From Spirochaeta sp. (GTDB lineage Bacteria > Spirochaetota > Spirochaetia > DSM-27196 > Alkalispirochaetaceae): DNA of 19,481 nt. The position numbers were made by a program, and so were the translations under genes. The first letter of the stretch is position 1. Every line of letters starts with the position of its first letter. The stretch is from NCBI GenBank assembly GCA_007117185.1, contig SKHA01000224.1, forward strand, positions 1-19,481. Direction: 5' to 3'. Below, in pieces: positions 14,698 through 19,481 of this stretch. The notes beneath the pieces were generated by a model. That model saw only the letters and a list, made by a program, of their open reading frames with translations, was not told the origin of the DNA and made no database searches.

Positions 14698-15828
14698 ATG
14701 ATCCAGTCGCCTAATGGGGTTGTGATCCCCCGGACAGTTACGTTGCAACTCGATCAGGGGGGGTTTGTCCTGGAAAGCGGCAAGACCCTGCCAGAGGTCA
14801 CCGTTCGCTACGAGATGTACGGAGAGATCAACCAGGCCGGTGACAATGTGATCCTGTTGCTGCACGCGTTCAGCGGCGACGCTCACGCGGCGGGACTTCA
14901 TCACGACGCAGACCGCTACCCCGGCTGGTGGGATGACATGATCGGCTCGGGGAACGCTTTCGACACCGACCGTTTCTGCGTAATCTGCTCAAACGTCCTG
15001 GGCGGGTGCCAGGGAACAACCGGTCCCGGCAGCACCAATCCACAGACCGGACAACCCTGGGGTATGACCTTTCCGGTAATCACCATTGGAGATATGGTGG
15101 ATGTCCAGTACCGTCTGCTCCGGCAGATCGGAGTCAACACGCTGTACGCTGTCGCTGGCGGCTCGATGGGGGGGATGCAGGCGCTGGAGTGGGCGGTCCG
15201 TTTTCCGGACATGGTTCAACGGGCGGTGGTGCTGGCATCCACGGCGCGGCTGAACGCACAGGGAATTGCGTTCAATGCGGTGGGCCGCAACGCCATCGTC
15301 TCCGATCCGGCATGGAACGGCGGGAATTACTACGATGGGCCTCACCCGACCAGAGGGCTGGCGATCGCCCGCATGGTGGGTCACATCACGTATCTTTCTT
15401 CGGAGTCGATGCGACTGAAGTTCGGCCGTCGTCTGCAAAACGCCGATGGGGCAAAACTCGATCTGGAAGATCAATTCGCTGTTGAGAGCTACCTGGAGTA
15501 TCAGGGAGAGAAGTTCGTGGATCGCTTCGACGCCAACAGTTATATCTACCTGACCAAAGCGATGGACTACTTTGACCTGGCGTCCTCGTGGGGGGGGCTG
15601 GACGCGGCTATGGCTCGTACCCGGAGCCGATTCCTGGTTCTCTCGTATACATCAGATTGGCTCTTTCCCACTGATCAATCCAAAGAGGTTGTCTACGCGC
15701 TGGCCCGGGCCGGAAAGGACGTCTCCTTCAACGAGGTGGTCAGCCCCTACGGCCACGACTCGTTTCTCCTTGAAGCAACGCTGCAACGGGAGCTGATCCG
15801 GGCGTTTTTGTCGGGAGGAACTGTATGA
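14698..15828 (+). CDS. metX: Homoserine O-acetyltransferase
   Basis: 376 residues, the family's normal length. It transfers an acyl group from acyl-CoA to homoserine, the first dedicated step of methionine synthesis. It is an alpha/beta hydrolase with the expected landmarks: LLHAFSGDAHAAG (54-66), the MetX loop VLGGCQGTTGPGSTNPQTG (100-118), nucleophile elbow GGSMGGMQALEW (154-165, S156), acid D320 (YTSDWLFP) and H353 (YGHDSFLLE). Acetyl versus succinyl specificity is not certain from sequence alone, and the name MetX is by family. GGGAGG at 14688-14693 fixes the ATG at 14698; the open frame upstream overlaps the divergent gene. It overlaps metW by 4 bases (ATGA). Confidence 0.94.
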   Translation: MIQSPNGVVIPRTVTLQLDQGGFVLESGKTLPEVTVRYEMYGEINQAGDNVILLLHAFSGDAHAAGLHHDADRYPGWWDDMIGSGNAFDTDRFCVICSNVLGGCQGTTGPGSTNPQTGQPWGMTFPVITIGDMVDVQYRLLRQIGVNTLYAVAGGSMGGMQALEWAVRFPDMVQRAVVLASTARLNAQGIAFNAVGRNAIVSDPAWNGGNYYDGPHPTRGLAIARMVGHITYLSSESMRLKFGRRLQNADGAKLDLEDQFAVESYLEYQGEKFVDRFDANSYIYLTKAMDYFDLASSWGGLDAAMARTRSRFLVLSYTSDWLFPTDQSKEVVYALARAGKDVSFNEVVSPYGHDSFLLEATLQRELIRAFLSGGTV

Positions 15829-16412
15829 ACGCAGTATTCGAACAGATTCTTCACGTCGTCGAGCCGGGCTCTACCGTTCTGGATCTTGGGTGTGACGACT
15901 GTGCCCTTCTTGAACAACTGGCCCGGGAACGGAACACTCTCGGGCGGGGGGTGGACATCGATGATCGCTCCATACAGGCGTGCATCCGCAAAGGGATCAG
16001 CGTGTTCCACGGCGACCTTGATGAGGGGCTCAAAGACTACCCCAGCAGGAGCTATGATTACGTTATTCTCAGCCGTACCCTGCAGCAGGTCCGCGATCCC
16101 AAAAACCTCCTGCTGGAGATGCTCCGGGTGGGTCGGCAGGCGATCGTCAATTATCCCAACTTTGCGTTCTGGCTGAACCGGCTGCAACTTGGTATCGGTG
16201 GACGCATGCCGGAGAACCGGGAGCTTCCCTACTCATGGTATGATACCCCGAACATCCATTTCTTTACCCACAGAGACTTTCAGAGACTCTGCCGTGAAGA
16301 GGGAATCACCGTATCCCAACAGGTCTACCTTTCCCGGGGCCGGGTCATTCCCGGATTTCTACCGAATCTGTTTGCCACAGAGGTGTGCTGTACACTCTCA
16401 CTAGATGTTTGA
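15825..16412 (+). CDS. metW: MetW-type methyltransferase-fold protein
   Basis: 195 residues. A class I SAM-binding fold is shown by VLDLGCDDCALL (18-29), the GVDIDD strand end (42-47) and YDYVILSRTLQQVRDPKNLL (77-96). NYPNFAFWLNRLQLGIGGRM and YDTPNIHFFTHRDF are typical of MetW. MetW is nearly always encoded next to metX and supports methionine synthesis, probably by acting with or activating MetX; its own chemistry is not settled. It starts in the ATGA overlap with metX. The ATG at 16405 that overlaps its stop is not taken as the infC start. Confidence 0.93.
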   Translation: MNAVFEQILHVVEPGSTVLDLGCDDCALLEQLARERNTLGRGVDIDDRSIQACIRKGISVFHGDLDEGLKDYPSRSYDYVILSRTLQQVRDPKNLLLEMLRVGRQAIVNYPNFAFWLNRLQLGIGGRMPENRELPYSWYDTPNIHFFTHRDFQRLCREEGITVSQQVYLSRGRVIPGFLPNLFATEVCCTLSLDV

Positions 16413-16437
16413 CTCTTTTTATCTGCGATGCTATTGT
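16409..16437 (+). promoter_or_regulatory. Extended -10 promoter of infC-rpmI-rplT
   Basis: TTGACT (16409-16414), 17 bases, then TATTGT (16432-16437) preceded by TGC (16429-16431), an extended -10. Transcription would start near 16444, leaving a leader of about 33 bases. The -35 overlaps the last codons of metW, so the ribosomal operon can be expressed separately from the met genes. Confidence 0.6.
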
Positions 16438-16466
16438 GTGTCGCCTGTATTCGGGCACAAAAGCAC

Positions 16467-16472
16467 GGGAGG
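16467..16472 (+). promoter_or_regulatory. Ribosome binding site that sets a TTG start for infC
   Basis: GGGAGG is followed by TATA and then TTG (16477). No ATG or GTG lies at a usable distance downstream, so this site selects the TTG. Confidence 0.7.
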
Positions 16473-16476
16473 TATA

Positions 16477-16995
16477 TTGGCCAAACAGGAATTACGCACC
16501 AACGAAGCGATCCGGGTGCGCGAGGTACGACTGGTAGGGAGTGACGGACAGCAGCTGGGTATCGTCCCGACGCTGGAAGCATTGAAAATGGCGCAGGATC
16601 AGGGAATTGACCTCGTCGAAGTGGCTCCCCAGGCAAAGCCCCCCGTCTGCAAGATTCTGGATTACGGAAAGTTCAAGTTCGAGCAGGAAAAAAACAATCG
16701 GGAGTCGCGCAAGAAGCAAAAGCTTCTGAAGCTCAAGGAAGTCCGGATGCAACCCAAGATCGAGATTCACGATCTTGAGTTCAAGACCAAACACGTGAAG
16801 GAATTCCTTGAAGCGGGTTCAAAGGTGAAGGTCACGATCCGTTTTCGCGGACGCGAGCTGGCTCACACTGAACTCGGCAAGGTGGTTCTGGACAGGATTC
16901 TGGATATGCTTGACACGCCCTACGTGCTGGACAAAAGGCCGGCCATGGAGGGACGGTTCATGTCCATGATCCTGTCTCCGGGAACGAAGAAGTAA
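16477..16995 (+). CDS. infC: Translation initiation factor IF-3
   Basis: 172 residues from a TTG start, the typical IF-3 length. N-domain: LRTNEAIRVREVRLVG (6-21) and ALKMAQDQGIDLVEVAPQAK (35-54), then PPVCKILDYGKFKFE. A lysine-rich linker follows (about 70-88), then the C-domain with EIHDLEFKTKHVKEFLEAGS and VTIRFRGRELAH. IF-3 binds the 30S subunit, prevents 50S joining and rejects poor start codons. The frame is open back to an ATG at 16405, but that would add 24 residues unlike any IF-3 and place the start inside metW. A non-ATG start is common for infC (ATT in E. coli) and lets IF-3 limit its own synthesis; TTG here probably does the same. First gene of infC-rpmI-rplT. Confidence 0.93.
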   Translation: MAKQELRTNEAIRVREVRLVGSDGQQLGIVPTLEALKMAQDQGIDLVEVAPQAKPPVCKILDYGKFKFEQEKNNRESRKKQKLLKLKEVRMQPKIEIHDLEFKTKHVKEFLEAGSKVKVTIRFRGRELAHTELGKVVLDRILDMLDTPYVLDKRPAMEGRFMSMILSPGTKK

Positions 16996-17020
16996 GAGAG
17001 AAAGCAGGAAGGAGAGTCTC

Positions 17021-17218
17021 ATGCCAAAGATGAAGACACGACGCGCTGCTGCAAAACGGTACTCTGTGACCGGCAGCGGAAAAGTGAAGTACAAGAAGCA
17101 GGGAATGCGCCATATTCTGTCCAAGAAGAGCACTAAACGAAAGCGCCATCTTCGACAGGCCGGTATCTTGAGCCCGGCGGAGCAGAAACGGGCCAAGCGC
17201 CTTCTGCCCTACTCCTGA
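17021..17218 (+). CDS. rpmI: Large-subunit ribosomal protein L35
   Basis: 65 residues, highly basic. The N-terminal MPKMKTRRAAAKRYSVTGSG and the central MRHILSKKSTKRKRHLR are typical of bL35, a small 50S protein that lies deep in the ribosomal RNA. AAGGAG lies a few bases before the ATG. The gene is 25 bases after infC in the standard order infC-rpmI-rplT. No terminator or promoter is seen between the genes. Confidence 0.96.
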   Translation: MPKMKTRRAAAKRYSVTGSGKVKYKKQGMRHILSKKSTKRKRHLRQAGILSPAEQKRAKRLLPYS

Positions 17219-17244
17219 AAAAACTTGACTGAGAGGAACAAGGA

Positions 17245-17604
17245 ATGCCACGAGCAGTAGATGGAACGCGACGAAAAGATCGTCGCAAGAAGATCACCTC
17301 CCAGACCAAAGGGTACTGGGGTCGCAGAAAGAATGCCTTCCGCACCGCCAAGGATGCGCTGGCAAAATCTCTTGAGTATTCCTATCGGGACCGTAAGGTT
17401 CGCCGTCGGGATTTTCGCCGACTCTGGATCACCCGTATCAGCGCGGCCTGCCGTGAAGAAGGCATGACTTACTCCCGATTCATCGAAGGGCTGTACAAGT
17501 CAGAGGTTAAAGTGGACCGCAAGGTTCTGTCCAACCTCGCTATCGAGGATCGGGACGCGTTTCGGCAGCTTGTGTCCACTGCGCAGGCCGGCCTCAAGGG
17601 CTGA
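17245..17604 (+). CDS. rplT: Large-subunit ribosomal protein L20
   Basis: 119 residues. The extended basic N-terminal tail (RRKDRRKKITSQTKGYWGRR, 9-28) and FRRLWITRISAACREEGMTY (57-76) are hallmarks of bL20, which is needed early in 50S assembly. In other bacteria L20 represses this operon by binding the leader mRNA. The leader here is only about 33 bases and I see no rRNA-like site in it, so that control is not evident. GAGAGGAA lies 6 bases before the ATG. Confidence 0.96.
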   Translation: MPRAVDGTRRKDRRKKITSQTKGYWGRRKNAFRTAKDALAKSLEYSYRDRKVRRRDFRRLWITRISAACREEGMTYSRFIEGLYKSEVKVDRKVLSNLAIEDRDAFRQLVSTAQAGLKG

Positions 17605-17624
17605 CCCGCCCACAGGAATGATCC

Positions 17625-18047
17625 ATGATCACCCTTGAACAGGTACGCCTGCTGGAACAGCGGGTACAGAAGATCGTTCAACGCCTCTCGGAGCTGCAAA
17701 GTGAGAACACCTCCTTGCGGGAAGAAGTCCATCAGCTCCGCGCTTCCGAAGGTGCGCTGAAGGAACGGATCGCCACCTTCGACGCCACCCAGGCGGAGAT
17801 CGAGTCGGGAATTCTCAGCGCACTCCACCGTCTCGACGAGGTTGAAGATGCGGTTGCCGAGGGCGACGCCGAGAGTCGCCGGATCGTTGTGGAGACACCC
17901 GCAGATTCGGAAGGAGACGCTCCTGAAGCGGCTGCCGAGCAGGAAGAGGCTGAAACCCCGGATGAAACTGAGACCTCAGATGAGACTGAACTCCAGGAAG
18001 ACGCTGACGAGACTGAACAGGGTGGCCCGGAGCTCGATATCTTCTGA
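17625..18047 (+). CDS. Coiled-coil protein with acidic tail, upstream of zapA
   Basis: 140 residues, no signal peptide. Residues 3-75 form a strong coiled coil (LEQVRLLEQRVQKIVQRLSE, then LQSENTSLREEVHQLRASEG). Residues 92-140 are almost all acidic, Ala, Thr and Pro, with short repeats (DETETSDETE, DADETEQ), and should be disordered. The coiled-coil half resembles ZapB-type cell division factors in character, but this could be general similarity. The stop overlaps the zapA start (TGATG), so the two are translationally coupled and probably partners in Z-ring assembly. AGGA lies about 10 bases before the ATG. The gene is 20 bases after rplT with no terminator between them. Confidence 0.75.
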   Translation: MITLEQVRLLEQRVQKIVQRLSELQSENTSLREEVHQLRASEGALKERIATFDATQAEIESGILSALHRLDEVEDAVAEGDAESRRIVVETPADSEGDAPEAAAEQEEAETPDETETSDETELQEDADETEQGGPELDIF

Positions 18048-18328
18048 TGATGCGGATCGAGGTGCTCGGCACGTCTTTCCAGATTGAATCCGACGAGGAC
18101 CCGGTGTACGTGGAGAAAATTCTTCAGTACTACCGGGATCGGGTCAACGAGATCGAGCGTTCCGTCGCTACCGGCGACCCCCTGAAGAAAGCGATCCTGG
18201 CGGCGCTGCTGATAACCGACGAATTGTTCCGGAGTCGGAACTCAGGGGGGCCAGGGGGTGACGAGATTGAACGAATCACCAACCGTCTGATCCAAACGAT
18301 CGACACAACCCTGAAGCAGTCGGATTGA
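18047..18328 (+). CDS. zapA: Cell division protein ZapA
   Basis: 93 residues. The N-terminal beta hairpin IEVLGTSFQIESDEDPVYVE, the helix VEKILQYYRDRVNEIERS, the conserved KKAILAALLITDELFR and a C-terminal coiled-coil helix match the ZapA family. ZapA tetramers cross-link FtsZ filaments and stabilise the division ring. The ATG at 18047 overlaps the preceding stop; a second ATG follows at 18050 and cannot be excluded. The position downstream of a ZapB-like coiled-coil gene suggests a ZapA-ZapB style pair. Confidence 0.85.
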   Translation: MMRIEVLGTSFQIESDEDPVYVEKILQYYRDRVNEIERSVATGDPLKKAILAALLITDELFRSRNSGGPGGDEIERITNRLIQTIDTTLKQSD

Positions 18329-18353
18329 CAACGCTCTGCTGATACCATACCGT
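18325..18353 (+). promoter_or_regulatory. Possible promoter of the PilZ gene
   Basis: A perfect TTGACA (18325-18330) overlaps the zapA stop. At 17 bases the -10 would be TACCGT (18348-18353), a weak match. If real, transcription would start about 2 bases before the ATG at 18362, which has no clear Shine-Dalgarno. Confidence 0.35.
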
Positions 18354-18361
18354 AACCAAGA

Positions 18362-19195
18362 ATGGCCGTCACCACCAGTCAACAGATCACCCGTTACTAC
18401 TCGCAGTTTGAAACGATCGAGGTGACCTTTACCCGTGAAGTGATCCAGGCACTCTCGATGAACGCCAAACAGGTGTTTCTCAAGTGCCTCGGCAACCAGT
18501 GGCCCTGCATCATCTATTCGAGTTCCATGAGCGGAGCAAAAGTTATCACCACGCTGCAGCCGTCTCTCAAGGGGGCGCTGGCCAAATCCAAGAACGTCCT
18601 CTCGCTGCGATTCAGCTTTATTCAGCACGACAAAGCTGATCCTCTGGCCTTTTTTGTCGGTGCAAAGGTGGCAGGGATCTCACCGTATGGTGATCCCGCC
18701 AAAGGACTCAGTTTCCTCAACCTGGTTTTTACCCAGCGCCCTCCGGACGATCTGATCGAACGGCTCGGGGATATTCTGGCGGCGGGGATCAACTCCAAAA
18801 AGCGCCGGGACGAGCGCATCATCATGTCTCCGGATACCCAGAAGAAACTGGGTATCGACGGCAAGGGAACAAGAATTCTTGTAGACAGCGTCCCCAGGAA
18901 GGGACTGCTCCGGGATATCTCCTTCGGAGGCGCCAAGCTGATCATGCCTGGAGTACCCCAGTTCCTGGTAAACCGCAGCGCCAGGCTGAGTATGAGTTTT
19001 GAGGACCCAAGAGAAACCATTTCCATCGATGGAAAAGTCATTCGCTTTGAAAGCGTTGAAGGACGAAACGATATCGCGGCGTTTGCAATAGAGTTCAACG
19101 AGGAGTCTGTGCCTATCGGGTACAAGATGCGCCTCAGTGAGTACCTTCGTGGTGTGAAACCCGCCCCTGCCCCTTCAAAAAAAGATAATGGCTGA
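18362..19195 (+). CDS. PilZ-domain c-di-GMP receptor, PlzA-like
   Basis: 277 residues, no membrane helix. The C-terminal half is a PilZ domain with both parts of the c-di-GMP site: RxxxR at R148 to R152 (KKRRDERI) and DxSxxG at D185, S187 and G190 (RDISFGGAK), then IDGKVIRFES and AAFAIEFNEE strands. The N-terminal half (1-140) is a separate beta-rich region that looks like the PilZ-N-type domain of spirochaete PlzA proteins; length is close to PlzA as well. Such proteins control motility and host or surface adaptation in Borrelia and Treponema. The start is the ATG at 18362, since the upstream frame has none that fits. It overlaps the next gene by 8 bases. Confidence 0.87.
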   Translation: MAVTTSQQITRYYSQFETIEVTFTREVIQALSMNAKQVFLKCLGNQWPCIIYSSSMSGAKVITTLQPSLKGALAKSKNVLSLRFSFIQHDKADPLAFFVGAKVAGISPYGDPAKGLSFLNLVFTQRPPDDLIERLGDILAAGINSKKRRDERIIMSPDTQKKLGIDGKGTRILVDSVPRKGLLRDISFGGAKLIMPGVPQFLVNRSARLSMSFEDPRETISIDGKVIRFESVEGRNDIAAFAIEFNEESVPIGYKMRLSEYLRGVKPAPAPSKKDNG

Positions 19196-19481
19196 TCCGC
19201 TGGATTCCATCGTTTTTGTTTCCCTTCCGGAAGACTTCACCCGGCAGGTCGGTAGCCTTCACATCGGGCCGGAGGTGTTGCTGCCAGTTGACACAGGCGG
19301 CGCCCCGCAATCCTGGGATCCATCTGAGTTGACCTGGGAAATGGTCATCTCCGGGATGATCAAAGTTCTGGCGTGGAAGCCCGATCACGAGGACGCATCG
19401 TTCTATCGGCGCTTCGTTCAGGAGACAAGGCCCGATGTGGTCACCGACCTCACCCAGGCAGGAATTGTTCAGGCAAACAAC
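19188..19481 (+). CDS. Unidentified protein, 5' part (runs off the window)
   Basis: 98 residues visible, open to the last base. The ATG at 19188 lies in an ATGGCTGA overlap with the PilZ stop, pointing to translational coupling and a shared process. The start of the protein (MADPLDSIVFVSLPEDF) shows no signal peptide. Around residues 48-80, LTWEMVISGMIKVLAWKPDH followed by YRRFV looks like a helix-turn-helix repeat of TPR type, so a TPR protein is possible. I cannot name it from this fragment. Confidence 0.6.
   Translation, partial: MADPLDSIVFVSLPEDFTRQVGSLHIGPEVLLPVDTGGAPQSWDPSELTWEMVISGMIKVLAWKPDHEDASFYRRFVQETRPDVVTDLTQAGIVQANN

Noticed and set aside
14130..14714. A 194-codon plus-strand frame opposite the membrane protein gene.
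   Set aside because: The strong membrane-helix pattern on the minus strand shows that strand is coding. The plus-strand product is a basic, low-complexity shadow.
16410..16420. The T-run after metW as a terminator.
   Set aside because: The nearest hairpin is imperfect (7 bp with a bulge), lies within metW and is separated from the T-run by more than ten bases. The T-run sits in the spacer of the infC promoter.
17941..18035. Tandem repeat in the acidic tail of the zapA neighbour.
   Set aside because: The GATGAGACTGA-like units are imperfect and follow from a run of Asp, Glu and Thr codons. I do not count them as a repeat element.

Overview
The window most likely comes from the chromosome of a GC-rich, probably free-living spirochaete of the Spirochaetales. 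The main reason is a tandem pair of FlaA-type periplasmic flagellar sheath proteins at 11576-13041. A PilZ protein resembling spirochaete PlzA, the tightly packed chromosome and a lipoprotein and membrane-protein pair fit with this. I see no tRNA, rRNA, CRISPR array, insertion sequence, phage gene or change in base composition, so this looks like core chromosome rather than an island. No stretch over 300 bases lacks a gene; the largest gaps are about 120 bases.

Layout. 1-804: 3' end of an agmatinase/arginase-family gene. 789-4668: a large coiled-coil inner-membrane protein of unknown function, divergent from a membrane-bound class III adenylate cyclase. 4671-6049: a TetR-type regulator divergent from a hemolysin III/PAQR membrane protein. 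6136-6510: an orphan 124-residue protein with its own promoter. 6512-9523: a CDF metal exporter divergent from an MFS permease fused to a HEAT-like domain. 9516-10343: a TatD-family hydrolase. 10335-14579 (minus strand): read in transcription order, a polytopic membrane protein, a lipoprotein, two flaA-like genes behind a near-consensus promoter, a terminator, and a cyclic-nucleotide-binding histidine kinase. 14698-16412: metX-metW (methionine synthesis). 16477-17604: infC-rpmI-rplT (initiation factor 3, L35, L20). 17625-18328: a coiled-coil acidic protein and ZapA. 18362-19481: a PilZ-domain c-di-GMP receptor and the start of an unidentified gene.

How they fit together. The window holds a cAMP producer (3001-4668), a protein with an intact-looking cAMP-binding cassette joined to a histidine kinase (10335-11504, directly behind flaA) and a c-di-GMP receptor (18362-19195). 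This suggests nucleotide signalling close to motility genes. The link is inferred: no response regulator lies in the window.

The most unusual general signal is in gene starts. Several genes that begin a transcript (2945 minus, 5282 minus, 5384 plus, 7454 plus, nearly 7381 minus) have a good -10 hexamer only 6-12 bases before the start codon and no Shine-Dalgarno sequence. This points to leaderless or nearly leaderless mRNAs. Genes inside operons, and flaA, infC and the cyclase, have normal ribosome binding sites. All four convergent gene junctions touch or overlap, with no terminator hairpin.
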